A model generated the notes under the pieces. It had not been told where the DNA came from. It ran no database searches and saw only the letters and a program-made list of their open reading frames with translations. A stretch of DNA of 64,000 bases from Algoriphagus chordae. Its GTDB lineage: Bacteria > Bacteroidota > Bacteroidia > Cytophagales > Cyclobacteriaceae. Each line of letters starts with the position of its first letter. The first letter of the stretch is position 1. The stretch spans positions 1-64,000 of the forward strand of contig NZ_QKZT01000025.1 of assembly GCF_003254055.1 (NCBI RefSeq). The letters run 5' to 3'. The position numbers and the translations under genes were made by a program. Of this stretch, positions 8,665-17,336 are shown one piece after another.

Positions 8665-9075
8665 TGTCCAATATATTTTCCAAATTTGGAATAGTAGATA
8701 ATAAGGGTTATGTTTGGAGTTGATCTAAATGAATTGGAGATTAAGCATCGACTATTTAGATAGATTGAGTAACCATGATATTGCAAAATTCACATATCGC
8801 CCGATTGATTTTTATTGCATTTCGTTTGAATGCTATCTGTATGCTTGATTTTTCTGCTTTCAAGCATAAGTTTTTGCTTACTATCCGTAAATCACAGATT
8901 ATCTTTCTGCATTAATTAGCACTAGCGAGGTGCTAAAAAATTCCTTATAATTTCGTTAAATATTTGATTTATAGATTGTTAAAAGTCTATGGCAATACTC
9001 GCGTGTGAAATTTTGAATAAATGGGATTGTCGTTTTATCTATTTCTAATATTAACGTTAAAAAGATATAAATATC
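8665..9075. other. Gene-free interval of about 410 bp upstream of a small ORF
   Basis: No open frame of credible length in either direction. It contains an inverted repeat at 8916-8936 and presumably the promoter of the 35-codon gene at 9076. A TTTG near 9013 lies about 20 bp before a TATC sequence, but that -7 box is poor. Nothing else is recognisable. Confidence 0.5.
8916..8936. repeat. Inverted repeat TTAGCAC-N7-GTGCTAA (CIRCE-like arms)
   Basis: Perfect 7-bp arms at 8916-8922 and 8930-8936, separated by 7 bp. The arms are identical to the outer arms of the HrcA operator CIRCE (TTAGCACTC-N9-GAGTGCTAA), but the spacing is 6 bp shorter, so it cannot be called a standard CIRCE. It is not followed by a T run and is unlikely to be a terminator. 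Confidence 0.55.
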
Positions 9076-9183
9076 ATGGCTAGAGGTAAAAATTTAAAAT
9101 CGCCTAGTATAGACTTAAAAGCTAAAAAACAGGAGAAAATCCAGAAAAAGCTTGAAGCTAAACAAACTCGTAAAAGAAGATAA
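9076..9183 (+). CDS. Small basic protein, 35 residues, unknown function
   Basis: An ATG at 9076 opens 35 codons ending in TAA at 9181. The product is extremely basic: it begins MARGKNLKSPSIDLKAKK, continues with an amphipathic KIQKKLEAKQ helix and ends TRKRR. There is no signal peptide or membrane segment. Composition suggests a nucleic-acid- or ribosome-associated peptide. I do not recognise the family. That it is a real gene is supported by its isolation between two non-coding stretches, an A/T-rich leader without SD as in its neighbours, and a strong terminator starting 49 bp after the stop. Confidence 0.65.
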   Translation: MARGKNLKSPSIDLKAKKQEKIQKKLEAKQTRKRR

Positions 9184-9232
9184 ATATAGAAAAAGTTACT
9201 TCATGTAATTTTCTAATATAACCTTGTACTTA

Positions 9233-9267
9233 AACAGGTGTGACTATTTGTTACACCTGTTTTATTT
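9233..9267 (+). terminator. Rho-independent terminator after small basic ORF
   Basis: Perfect 9-bp stem AACAGGTGT (9233-9241) with ACACCTGTT (9253-9261), followed by TTATTTTA. It has no other upstream gene on the plus strand than the 35-codon ORF. Confidence 0.85.
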
Positions 9268-9382
9268 TACATTAGTTGATAAATTGTCTTGTCTATTTAT
9301 ATTTGAAGTTTCTGTTTGAGCCGCAGATTTATTTATGATACTGCCAATAAAACTGTATTTCCTGACACTACAGCTGACCAAG

Positions 9383-9415
9383 TGAAAAGGTGATGAACTT
9401 GGGAGTTCACCACCT
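9383..9415 (-). terminator. Terminator of the AhpD-like gene
   Basis: Arms 9388-9399 and 9404-9415 form a 12-bp stem with one mismatch and a 4-nt loop. Read on the minus strand, it starts 11 bp after the stop codon at 9426 and is followed by a short TTTT. Confidence 0.7.
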
Positions 9416-9425
9416 TAGAATATGC

Positions 9426-9971
9426 TTAAAGTTCTGGAGCAATAGGGAAATCAATTGCAAAATCAGCAAGGTTGTGAATGTAATTGCTTATGATTTTGTC
9501 TCCGATTACCATCACTACATCAATGAGATTTGCTTCAGTGTAGCCAGCGTTTAAAAACTCGGATTTAGCTTGTGCACTTGCTTTGCCTCTTTCTTCCACC
9601 ACCACTGCAGTAAATTTTGCCAAAGCATCTAGTTTGTTATCAAAACTAGCCTTTCCAGCTCTGATCTCGAGCACTTGCTCATCCGTGAATCCATTCATCT
9701 TGCCTAGTACAGTATGAGCTGATTGGCAATAGCGACATCCATTGATTTGACTAGTCACTAGGTTGATCACTTCTCTCTCTTTTGCTTTCAGTGTGGATTT
9801 TCTTCCTTGCAAAGCTAAATAGTCAGGAAGTGCAGTTTCATTTTTTGCGTAGTAGGCATAAAGGTTTGGTACCATGCCCATTTGCTTTTTGAGTTGATCA
9901 AATATGGCTTGATTGCTTTCCGAAACTTCGTCTCTTGTTGGTACGCTGAATTGTGTTGTTGTAGTACTCAT
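9426..9971 (-). CDS. Carboxymuconolactone decarboxylase / AhpD-like peroxidase-related protein
   Basis: A 181-residue all-helical protein with the redox motif CRYCQSAH (CxxC followed by His three residues on), the signature of the AhpD-like branch of the CMD family. In AhpD this cysteine pair reduces peroxides or peroxiredoxin partners. The preceding helix EREVINLVTSQINGC is also typical. The enzyme is cytoplasmic. A near-consensus -7 box (CATCTTTG on the minus strand, 10018-10025) lies about 47 bp upstream. An AraC-type regulator gene lies 142 bp upstream on the same strand and may control it. The physiological reductant and substrate are unknown. Confidence 0.85.
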   Translation of the reverse strand: MSTTTTQFSVPTRDEVSESNQAIFDQLKKQMGMVPNLYAYYAKNETALPDYLALQGRKSTLKAKEREVINLVTSQINGCRYCQSAHTVLGKMNGFTDEQVLEIRAGKASFDNKLDALAKFTAVVVEERGKASAQAKSEFLNAGYTEANLIDVVMVIGDKIISNYIHNLADFAIDFPIAPEL

Positions 9972-10113
9972 TTTGTTCGTCTTTTATTGTTAGTATTAAT
10001 TACAATACAAAGATGAGGGTTGCGCAGGCCGATGTGTTAGTCTGCATTTCCTGAGTACTTGGCAATTGTTCCCGAACTGACTTTATGTGGGTTATTCTAG
10101 TGGGGAAATAAGG

Positions 10114-10941
10114 TCAATGGACCATCTCTCTATATTCACTAGGTGAGCAACCTTCATTGTTTTTGAAAAAACGACTAAAGCTTTGAAGGTCTTGAAACCC
10201 GAGCTCATAGCCAATCTCCGACATGTCTTTCTCGGTATAAAAAATCAATCTTCGCGCCTCCAATACTATCCGCTCTTGGATAAATTTCAAAGGTGATTTT
10301 TGGCCTATTTTCTTGAAGGTGTTGGTAATCGTTTTTGGAGATTTATGGAGTAAGTCAGCATATTCTACCACGCTGTGTTTTTGGCGAAAATGAGTTTCTA
10401 CCAAAAAATTGAATTCCCGAACCAGATCATGCTGAGATTTGCTAAGTTCTTCATGCTGTGACTGGTTTTTGTAAATTCTGGCACAAAGAATAAGAATACG
10501 CTTCAGCATCATTTGAAGCATTTCCTGCTGGAGGTTGTCTTCCATCTCAAATTCAAGATTAGCCATCTTCCAGGCAGTTTGCAGAATTTCAACCTCAGTA
10601 CCTGTGGCAGAAATAATAGGCAATTTGGCCGCGCCATAATAAAGAATACCCTTACAGCCTACTTCGCTATCGTGATCCAATATGCAATAAAAAGGTCGGT
10701 TGAATCTGAGGAGGTTAACGGTGTTGATATGCTCGTATTCAAGTTGATGAAACTGCGTGAGCGTGACTATATCATTCTTATTAAAAGTATAGGGGATTCT
10801 ATCAATTTTGATTCTGTTTTCGTCGGAAGTGAACCAGAGAAAGCGTAAGGTCTCAGGCTGCGTTTCCTTCAAGTGAAGGCAGTTGTGATCATTGATTTCT
10901 TGTGCCTCAAAGTATTCCCCTATTTTCCCTGTGAATTTCAT
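10114..10941 (-). CDS. AraC-family transcriptional regulator
   Basis: A 275-residue protein whose last ~100 residues form the two helix-turn-helix AraC DNA-binding domain. The first HTH is around SVVEYADLLHKSPKTITNTFKK and the second around MSEIGYELGFQDLQSFSRFFKN, followed by the conserved GCSPSEYR. The N-terminal ~150 residues look like a cupin-type sensor domain (DHDSEVGCKGILYYG). Ligand unknown. The gene follows the secreted beta-protein gene with only 10 bp between, so it may be co-transcribed with lpxH; its plausible target is the AhpD-like gene downstream. Confidence 0.88.
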   Translation of the reverse strand: MKFTGKIGEYFEAQEINDHNCLHLKETQPETLRFLWFTSDENRIKIDRIPYTFNKNDIVTLTQFHQLEYEHINTVNLLRFNRPFYCILDHDSEVGCKGILYYGAAKLPIISATGTEVEILQTAWKMANLEFEMEDNLQQEMLQMMLKRILILCARIYKNQSQHEELSKSQHDLVREFNFLVETHFRQKHSVVEYADLLHKSPKTITNTFKKIGQKSPLKFIQERIVLEARRLIFYTEKDMSEIGYELGFQDLQSFSRFFKNNEGCSPSEYREMVH

Positions 10942-10951
10942 GATGCCTTCC

Positions 10952-11782
10952 TTAATGAATGGTTTTTAGCCATGCTGGTAGTTTGTAAAGACTAATTGAG
11001 TCCTTGGAGACTATTGCTAGTCTTTCTTGTCCTATTTGTAGATAGGAAGCCTCTGAGCTTCGCAATTGAGCGAGACTAGTAGTCTCATTGGTTGAAAGAG
11101 ATATAGCTAGCAGCTCATTACCTTCGATCCATAGCAGATGCTCCTTGTAGTAGCACAATCTGTTGACACCTGTCAAGTTTATCTTTTTCATCAGGTTCCC
11201 CTGATTGTCAAAGATGAAAACGCCACTGCTTGGTACGTTCATAAAAAGACGATTCTTAAACTCTCGAATCTCTGCTACATCCAAGTTGTCGGTATCCAAA
11301 ATTAAATTTAGCGGTTGGGATTGAATGATCAGGTTTCTTAGATAATCTATTGATTTGAGACTTAGATCAGATTCGTCCCAAACCCAAATCACATTATTAT
11401 TACCCAGCGTCGCTGCTTTTGCTAAATTGACTTCGGAAGGCATAAAACCATCTTTGGCCAGTGTATTGAGAAAGCGATCTAGGATTCGATACTGCTGTAG
11501 ATCTGTCGAAAAGCTAAATATGTTCACTGTCCATGCGGCTTCTAATTGATTTAGCCTTCCTTGGCGAGCTGGAGAATACAAATTGACTTGTTTTCCTTCT
11601 GCTGAAAAAAGGTAAATGTCTCCCGAAGTATTGCTGGCAAATAATTGATCCTTGGTGTCAAATGAAATTAGGTCCAGGTTTTTGAGTGAGATTTCAGAAA
11701 GTGGAACTCCTAAATCCTCTCTATTTTGAGCCGTGGCAAGCAAGGGAAGAAAGCTAATTATTAAAAAGGCTAAGCATCTCAT
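10952..11782 (-). CDS. Secreted protein of unknown function, probably beta-propeller
   Basis: A 276-residue protein with a signal peptide (hydrophobic core LAFLIISFLPLLATA, cleavage likely after AQN). The rest is a succession of short beta strands with repeated patterns such as DLISFDTKDQLFASNTSGDIYLFS and GVFIFDNQGNLMKKINL. This resembles blades of a six- to eight-bladed propeller read from a periplasmic protein. No catalytic motif is visible. It overlaps the stop of lpxH by 4 bp (ATGA, 11779-11782), so the two are translationally coupled, suggesting an envelope role, but no function can be assigned. Confidence 0.65.
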   Translation of the reverse strand: MRCLAFLIISFLPLLATAQNREDLGVPLSEISLKNLDLISFDTKDQLFASNTSGDIYLFSAEGKQVNLYSPARQGRLNQLEAAWTVNIFSFSTDLQQYRILDRFLNTLAKDGFMPSEVNLAKAATLGNNNVIWVWDESDLSLKSIDYLRNLIIQSQPLNLILDTDNLDVAEIREFKNRLFMNVPSSGVFIFDNQGNLMKKINLTGVNRLCYYKEHLLWIEGNELLAISLSTNETTSLAQLRSSEASYLQIGQERLAIVSKDSISLYKLPAWLKTIH

Positions 11783-12555
11783 CCTTCGAAGGTGATCAAT
11801 TTGGCTTCTTTTCCATCAAAGGACAAAAAGGTGTTTTGGGTCACCCATTCGCCGAGATTGAAATATGTGGAATTTGATCCTACTTTGAGCTCTAGCGGTA
11901 AGTGTCTGTGCCCGAAAACATACATATCGTGATGTTTCTTTTCCTCCAGTTCTTTGCAGTATGCCCATAGCCATTCATCCTCGCCCAGAAAATGGTTTTC
12001 ATCTTTTTCGATATTGGTGATGCGGCTATGACCAGACCAGGCTTTGGCGATCTTCATTCCTAGATCCGGGTGAAGCCAGCGGAATAGCCACTGTGCTACA
12101 GGGTTCGTAAACACTTTTTTCAGAAACTTATAAGAATTGTCTCCTGGGCCTAGGCCATCTCCGTGCCCTACCATTATAGATTTTCCGGCAACTTGGATCT
12201 CAATAGGATGAGTGTACACAGGAATGCCAAGTTCTATCGTGAAATAGTCTTTCATCCATAAATCGTGATTTCCAGTGAAAAATAGGATAGGAATACCACG
12301 ATCTCTGAGTTGGTGAATCTTGGAGATAAAAGGAATAAAACCCTTTGGAATCACCTGCCCATACTCAAACCAAAAGTCGAAGATGTCCCCAACCAACAGG
12401 ATGGCAGCAGCATCATCAGCAATGGAATCCAGCCAGCGGATTATTCTCTTTTCACGGACTTTACTCTCCGCTTCATTAGGCGCTCCAAGATGAAAGTCGG
12501 ATGCGAAATAGAGCTTTTTTCCATTCAGTGGAAAATCCAAAAGACTTGATTGCAT
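11779..12555 (-). CDS. lpxH: UDP-2,3-diacylglucosamine diphosphatase (LpxH)
   Basis: A 258-residue calcineurin-like metallophosphoesterase with all five metal-site blocks: ASDFHLGAP (DxH), VGDIFDFW (GDxxD), TGNHDLWM (GNHD), a GHGDGLGPGD histidine block and GHRHLPLE (GHxH). The arrangement and length match the LpxH group, which hydrolyses UDP-2,3-diacylglucosamine to lipid X and UMP in lipid A synthesis at the inner membrane face. It follows the ftsH terminator by about 25 bp and is coupled to the secreted beta-protein gene. A general phosphoesterase role cannot be wholly excluded. Confidence 0.88.
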   Translation of the reverse strand: MQSSLLDFPLNGKKLYFASDFHLGAPNEAESKVREKRIIRWLDSIADDAAAILLVGDIFDFWFEYGQVIPKGFIPFISKIHQLRDRGIPILFFTGNHDLWMKDYFTIELGIPVYTHPIEIQVAGKSIMVGHGDGLGPGDNSYKFLKKVFTNPVAQWLFRWLHPDLGMKIAKAWSGHSRITNIEKDENHFLGEDEWLWAYCKELEEKKHHDMYVFGHRHLPLELKVGSNSTYFNLGEWVTQNTFLSFDGKEAKLITFEG

Positions 12556-12579
12556 GGTTAAAGATAAAGGTGCAGCTAC

Positions 12580-12611
12580 AAAAACAAAAAAGCCCCGAGC
12601 TAGTCGGGGCT
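12580..12611 (-). terminator. Rho-independent terminator of ftsH
   Basis: Stem TCGGGGCT/AGCCCCGA (12604-12611 with 12591-12598) with a 5-nt loop. On the minus strand it is followed by a T-rich run. It starts 5 bp after the ftsH stop. Confidence 0.9.
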
Positions 12612-12615
12612 ATAA

Positions 12616-14688
12616 TTATATAATTCGATTATCAGAATTTGGCTCCGGTATGGGATCAACGAGTGGGTCTGAAGATTCTGGATTTTCATCTTCTCCTTCT
12701 GATGAAATCAAATCAGGCACTTTCGGATCATCCTTTTTATTGGTGAAAGCTTGATAAGTGGTTTCCTTATCGAAAGGTCTTTTACCTATCAAACGCTCCA
12801 AATCAGCTTGGAATAAAATCTCTTTTTCTAAGAGCTCCTTAGCCAAGATCTCTAATTCTTTAATGCGATGGGTCAGCAATTCTTTGGTTCTATCATAAGC
12901 TGACTGAATTAGTTTTCTAACTTCCTCATCGATCACCTCTGCGGTGGTTTCAGAGTAAGGTTTGGTCATTTTGTAGCCATCTGATTTAGAATCGTAGAAG
13001 GAAACGTTGCCAATCTTGTCATTCATACCATAGACAGATACGATAGAGTAGGCCAATTTTGTCACTCGCTCCAGATCACTCAAGGCACCAGTAGAAATCT
13101 TCTTGAAAATGATTTCTTCAGCAGCACGACCACCTAATGTCATACACATCTCATCCATCAACTGCTCTGTTTGGTACAAGAACTGCTCTTTTGGAAGGTA
13201 TTGTGCATAGCCTAACGCAGCCACTCCACGTGGGACAATACTTACTTTGACCAAAGGATCTGCATGCTCCAAGAACCAGCCTGCAACTGCGTGACCTGCT
13301 TCGTGGAATGCCACGATTTTCTTTTCCTCTGGCGAAATAATTTTGTTTTTCTTTTCCAAGCCGCCGATTACTCTATCGACTGCGTCCTGGAAATCCTGCA
13401 TATCTACAGCATTTTTATTTCGTCTAGCTGCGATCAAAGCAGCCTCATTACATACGTTTGCGATTTCAGCGCCTGCGAAACCTGGGGTCTGAGCAGCACA
13501 TTTTTTCGGATCCACATCATCAGCCGTTTTGATAGGCTTCAAGTGAACTTTGAATATAGCCTCACGGCCATTGATATCTGGTTTGTCGATAGAAATCTGT
13601 CTGTCAAAACGTCCCGGTCTTAGCAAAGCAGAATCCAGTACATCAGGTCTGTTGGTTGCAGCGACTACAATTACCCCTGTGTCTGTACCGAAGCCGTCCA
13701 TTTCCACTAATAGAGAGTTGAGCGTGTTCTCTCTTTCGTCGTTAGAACCTGGCATTTGACCTTTACCTCTTGATCTACCAATAGCATCGATCTCATCAAT
13801 AAAGATGATACAAGGCGCTTTCTCTTTGGCTTGCTTAAACAAATCACGAACCCTCGCAGCACCTACACCGACAAACATCTCTACGAAATCAGAGCCTGAA
13901 AGTGTAAAGAATGGAACCTCTGCCTCGCCTGCTACAGCTTTTGCTAGCAAAGTTTTACCAGTACCTGGAGGGCCTACTAATAAAGCACCTTTCGGGATTT
14001 TGCCACCAAGCTTGGTGAATTTCCCTGGGTTTTTGAGGAATTCAACGATCTCCTGTACTTCTTCTTTTGCCTCGTCTAGTCCTGCCACATTGTCAAAAGT
14101 AATTTTGACTTTGTTTTCCGCATCAAATAATTGAGCTTTAGATTTACCTACGTTGAATATCTGTCCACCAGGTCCTGAAGGTCCTGCCATTCGGCGCATC
14201 ATAAACCAGAAAAGCACAAATAGGAGAATTAAGAAACCAAAACTGCTGAAGTAGCTTCCCCAGTTTTCTTCTGTAGCTACCGAAAGTTCTATTCGATCAG
14301 CTGGAGGAACTTGCTCCTTTAACGTGTCAAAATCAGTTGCAAATTTATCTACAGAAGCTACTTGAAATGAATAGTGTGGTCCTGCAGGATTGAAAAACGT
14401 GGAACTAGACTCCAATTCTGTTTTGTACTTGTCTGTTTCTAGAGCTGAAGATTTTAGAGTAACATCTACACGTTCCATGTTTTTGACCATGGTCACTTTA
14501 GATATATCACCAGCCATGTACATATCCTCAAATCGTTTTTGAGTGATATCCACCACCGAGTTCTTGTTTTGGAGGTAAGTAAGTCCAAGCAGAACAGCTA
14601 CAGCAGCAATAATCAGATAGAGCTGAAAATTGGGCTTTTGGGGTGTCTTTGGTACAAATTTTTTGTTCTTATTTTTAATGTCGCTCAT
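12616..14688 (-). CDS. ftsH: ATP-dependent zinc metalloprotease FtsH
   Basis: A 690-residue membrane-bound AAA+ protease. Two N-terminal transmembrane helices (about 22-40 and 152-172) flank a ~110-residue periplasmic domain. The AAA module has Walker A GPPGTGKTLLAKA, Walker B IIFIDEIDAIG and the SRH region (VVAATNRPDVLD...RPGRFDR). The zinc site HEAGH is at 462-466. It degrades misfolded membrane proteins and regulators such as LpxC-type enzymes as a hexamer. The C-terminal tail is acidic and Pro/Ser-rich. It is 66 bp downstream of rsfS in one transcription unit, with a strong terminator directly after. Confidence 0.97.
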   Translation of the reverse strand: MSDIKNKNKKFVPKTPQKPNFQLYLIIAAVAVLLGLTYLQNKNSVVDITQKRFEDMYMAGDISKVTMVKNMERVDVTLKSSALETDKYKTELESSSTFFNPAGPHYSFQVASVDKFATDFDTLKEQVPPADRIELSVATEENWGSYFSSFGFLILLFVLFWFMMRRMAGPSGPGGQIFNVGKSKAQLFDAENKVKITFDNVAGLDEAKEEVQEIVEFLKNPGKFTKLGGKIPKGALLVGPPGTGKTLLAKAVAGEAEVPFFTLSGSDFVEMFVGVGAARVRDLFKQAKEKAPCIIFIDEIDAIGRSRGKGQMPGSNDERENTLNSLLVEMDGFGTDTGVIVVAATNRPDVLDSALLRPGRFDRQISIDKPDINGREAIFKVHLKPIKTADDVDPKKCAAQTPGFAGAEIANVCNEAALIAARRNKNAVDMQDFQDAVDRVIGGLEKKNKIISPEEKKIVAFHEAGHAVAGWFLEHADPLVKVSIVPRGVAALGYAQYLPKEQFLYQTEQLMDEMCMTLGGRAAEEIIFKKISTGALSDLERVTKLAYSIVSVYGMNDKIGNVSFYDSKSDGYKMTKPYSETTAEVIDEEVRKLIQSAYDRTKELLTHRIKELEILAKELLEKEILFQADLERLIGKRPFDKETTYQAFTNKKDDPKVPDLISSEGEDENPESSDPLVDPIPEPNSDNRII

Positions 14689-14754
14689 TTCTTATATGGG
14701 TAATTTCATAAACTTAAGGTAAAACGGGGAGTGAAGCTGAAAGTTTTAACACTT

Positions 14755-15111
14755 TTATCCAATTCGGGTGATTGTAGCATCCCCCCAAAGATCTTCTAAT
14801 CCATAAAAAGCTCTCTTATCTTTAAGGAAAATATGGGCCACAACGTTCACATAATCTACCAATATCCATTGGCGACTACTTTTTCCTTCACTTTTCCAAG
14901 GATTTCCTTGTCCGTTTTTTATCACTTCTTCTTCAATAGCGTCAGCAATAGCGTCGAGTTGTGTATCAGAATTCCCCGAGCAAATAACAAAAAAATCTGT
15001 AACTGTGTTTTTTATGTTTCTTAAATCCATCACAACAATGTCCGAGGCTTTTTTCTCTTCCATTCCTTTGATAATTACTTTGCTCAGCTCCTCTGCTGTC
15101 ATATTATTCAT
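14755..15111 (-). CDS. rsfS: Ribosome silencing factor RsfS
   Basis: A 118-residue protein of the RsfS/Iojap family: helix ELSKVIIKGMEEKKASDI, then VMDLRNIKNTVTDFFVICSG, a DAIADAIEEEV helix and the C-terminal WILVDYVNVVAHIFLKDKRAFYGLEDLWGD pattern, whose start (WILVDYVNVVAHIF) is diagnostic. It binds ribosomal protein L14 (uL14) and blocks subunit joining in slow growth. First gene of the rsfS-ftsH unit and divergent from birA across 53 bp. A second in-frame ATG (MTAEE, 3 codons on) is equally possible. Confidence 0.94.
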   Translation of the reverse strand: MNNMTAEELSKVIIKGMEEKKASDIVVMDLRNIKNTVTDFFVICSGNSDTQLDAIADAIEEEVIKNGQGNPWKSEGKSSRQWILVDYVNVVAHIFLKDKRAFYGLEDLWGDATITRIG

Positions 15112-15164
15112 TTAATTTTGCAATGTCGTAGATAAAATATCCTTTTCCGACAATTTCAAAATTT

Positions 15165-15923
15165 ATGTATAAAATTCTTGCCAACACGATTTTTTTAGGG
15201 AAAGATGTTCATTTCCTGCCAGACTGTCACTCGACTAATGACATTGCGTTGAATTTGGTCAGGACAAAACAGGCTCAGGAGGGAAGCATAGTTGTCTGTG
15301 ATCATCAGACCAAAGGAAAAGGACAACGTGGTAATATGTGGGAATCCCAAGCTGGTCAAAATCTTACGTTCTCACTAGTACTAAGACCGGATTTTATGGA
15401 TCTATCAGAACAGTTTTATCTGAATATGGCTGTTTCTAATAGCATCAGACGCCTGCTTCATGACTATTTGCCCTATCTGAAAGTGAAATGGCCCAATGAT
15501 TTGATAGTTCCAGAATATGGCAAATTGGGAGGGATATTGATCGAAAACACCTTTTCTGGCAAAGAATGGGAATATGCTGTAGTGGGCATTGGCTTGAATA
15601 TCAATCAACTCTCATTTTCATCACCAAACTCTACTTCCATTCGAGCTATTACAGGAAGTCAGTTCGATTTGGAGGAATTATTTCGCTTGCTGGTAACCCA
15701 ACTGGAAAAAGGATATATTCAGCTGAAAAAAGGTAAGTGGAATGAAATCAAATCCGAATATCTCATGCACTTATATAGAATTCATTCTTGGGAAAAATAT
15801 ACTTCCCAGGGGGAACAATTCTCTGGAAAAATAGTTGGTATAAATGCTGAAGGGAAATTGGAAGTAGAGCTGCTTGATGGAGAAATAGCTGTTTTTGGTT
15901 TGAAGGAGATCTCTTTTGTATAG
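15165..15923 (+). CDS. birA: Biotin-[acetyl-CoA-carboxylase] ligase (BirA, catalytic type)
   Basis: A 252-residue biotin-protein ligase without an N-terminal DNA-binding domain, so it ligates but does not repress. Conserved elements are DCHSTNDIA, VCDHQTKGKGQRGNMWES (the biotinyl-AMP-binding loop, normally GRGRRGR), a VKWPNDLIV segment with the catalytic Lys, and GGILIENTF followed by VVGIGLNIN. A short C-terminal SH3-like domain (GKIVGINAEGKLEVEL) completes it. It activates biotin with ATP and attaches it to carboxylase BCCP lysines. The small divergent region with rsfS must hold both promoters. Confidence 0.94.
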   Translation: MYKILANTIFLGKDVHFLPDCHSTNDIALNLVRTKQAQEGSIVVCDHQTKGKGQRGNMWESQAGQNLTFSLVLRPDFMDLSEQFYLNMAVSNSIRRLLHDYLPYLKVKWPNDLIVPEYGKLGGILIENTFSGKEWEYAVVGIGLNINQLSFSSPNSTSIRAITGSQFDLEELFRLLVTQLEKGYIQLKKGKWNEIKSEYLMHLYRIHSWEKYTSQGEQFSGKIVGINAEGKLEVELLDGEIAVFGLKEISFV

Positions 15924-15957
15924 CAGGAGTCCATTTTAGATTCCAAATTTTATACGG

Positions 15958-15965
15958 TACCTTTG
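15958..15965 (+). promoter_or_regulatory. -7 promoter element TACCTTTG of ahcY
   Basis: Exact TAnnTTTG match 40 bp before the ahcY ATG. TTTTAG at 15934-15939 is a weak -33 candidate, separated by 18 bp. The leader of about 34 nt is too short to hold a SAH riboswitch. Confidence 0.65.
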
Positions 15966-16005
15966 CGAAAGTTTTGATTGAAAAAATACGTTAACTATCT
16001 ATATT

Positions 16006-17325
16006 ATGTCAGAAACTACATCTGAAAAGTACGTGCAATACAAGGTAAAAGATATTTCCTTGGCAGAATGGGGGAGAAAAGAAATCAAATTGGCTGAAGC
16101 TGAAATGCCAGGTTTGATGTCTCTTCGCGAAGAGTATGGCGCTGCGCAACCTTTGAAAGGTGCGAGAATCGCAGGGTGTCTTCACATGACTATCCAAACT
16201 GCTGTATTGATTGAGACCTTGGTTGCTCTTGGAGCAGAAGTAACTTGGTCTTCTTGTAATATTTTTTCTACTCAGGATCATGCCGCTGCTGCTATCGCTG
16301 CTGCTGGTATTTCTGTGTATGCATGGAAAGGTTTGAATGAGCAAGATTTCGATTGGTGTATCGAGCAGACATTATTCTTCGGAGAAGATCGTCAACCTCT
16401 AAACATGATCTTGGATGATGGTGGAGATTTGACCAATATGGTTTTGGATCAGTACCCTGAGTTAGTTGGTGCTATCAAAGGATTGTCTGAAGAGACTACC
16501 ACTGGTGTACACAGACTTTATGAGAGAATGAAGAATGGTACACTTCCTATGCCTGCTATTAATGTGAATGACTCCGTTACGAAGTCAAAATTTGATAACA
16601 AGTACGGTTGCAAAGAGTCATTGGTAGATGCGATCAGAAGAGCAACTGACGTGATGATGGCTGGTAAAGTAGCTGTAGTAGGTGGATATGGTGATGTAGG
16701 AAAAGGTTCTGCGGCTTCTTTGAGAGGTGCAGGAGCAAGAGTAATCGTCACTGAAATCGATCCAATCTGTGCGCTTCAGGCTGCGATGGACGGTTTTGCA
16801 GTGAAGAAGATGGTAGATGCCGTGAAAGAGGCAGATATTGTAGTGACTGCAACTGGTAATAAAAACATCATCACTGAGGAGCATTTCAGAGCTATGAGAG
16901 ATAAAACTATCGTGTGTAACATCGGACACTTCGATAATGAAATCGACATGGCTTGGTTGAACGGAACTTTCGGTAACACCAAAATCGAAATCAAACCTCA
17001 GGTTGATCTTTACAATGTAGACGGAAATGAAATCATCGTTTTGGCTGAAGGCCGTCTAGTTAACTTAGGTTGTGCAACTGGTCACCCATCATTTGTAATG
17101 TCTAACTCATTTACGAATCAAACATTGGCACAACTAGAGCTTTGGAATAATACGGACCAGTATAAGCCTGGTGTTTATGTATTGCCTAAGCATTTGGACG
17201 AAAAAGTAGCTGCTTTGCACTTAGCAAAATTAGGAGTTGTACTTGAGGAGCTTTCCCAGGAACAAGCTGAATATATCGGCGTAACCGTGGAAGGACCTTA
17301 TAAGCCTGACTATTACAGATATTAA
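16006..17325 (+). CDS. ahcY: Adenosylhomocysteinase (S-adenosylhomocysteine hydrolase)
   Basis: A 439-residue cytoplasmic NAD-dependent enzyme that splits S-adenosylhomocysteine into adenosine and homocysteine, relieving inhibition of methyltransferases. Visible are GCLHMTIQTAVLIETL, SCNIFSTQDHAAAA, the catalytic NVNDSVTKSKFDN region, the NAD loop VVGGYGDVGKGSA, and the C-terminal KPDYYRY that reaches into the neighbouring subunit. It has the bacterial-type length. Codon use is visibly more biased than that of its neighbours (many GCT/GGT/AAC), as expected for high expression. Own promoter and terminator. Confidence 0.98.
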   Translation: MSETTSEKYVQYKVKDISLAEWGRKEIKLAEAEMPGLMSLREEYGAAQPLKGARIAGCLHMTIQTAVLIETLVALGAEVTWSSCNIFSTQDHAAAAIAAAGISVYAWKGLNEQDFDWCIEQTLFFGEDRQPLNMILDDGGDLTNMVLDQYPELVGAIKGLSEETTTGVHRLYERMKNGTLPMPAINVNDSVTKSKFDNKYGCKESLVDAIRRATDVMMAGKVAVVGGYGDVGKGSAASLRGAGARVIVTEIDPICALQAAMDGFAVKKMVDAVKEADIVVTATGNKNIITEEHFRAMRDKTIVCNIGHFDNEIDMAWLNGTFGNTKIEIKPQVDLYNVDGNEIIVLAEGRLVNLGCATGHPSFVMSNSFTNQTLAQLELWNNTDQYKPGVYVLPKHLDEKVAALHLAKLGVVLEELSQEQAEYIGVTVEGPYKPDYYRY

Positions 17326-17336
17326 TTGACTTTAAA

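Noticed and set aside
13264..13623. Long open frame antisense to ftsH
   Set aside because: It lies entirely within the ftsH AAA+/protease coding region on the opposite strand and its Cys-rich, low-complexity translation is a mirror of conserved ftsH codons.
15966..16005. Possible SAH riboswitch before ahcY
   Set aside because: The leader after the TACCTTTG promoter is only about 34 nt, too short for the known SAH aptamers, and no pairing was seen.
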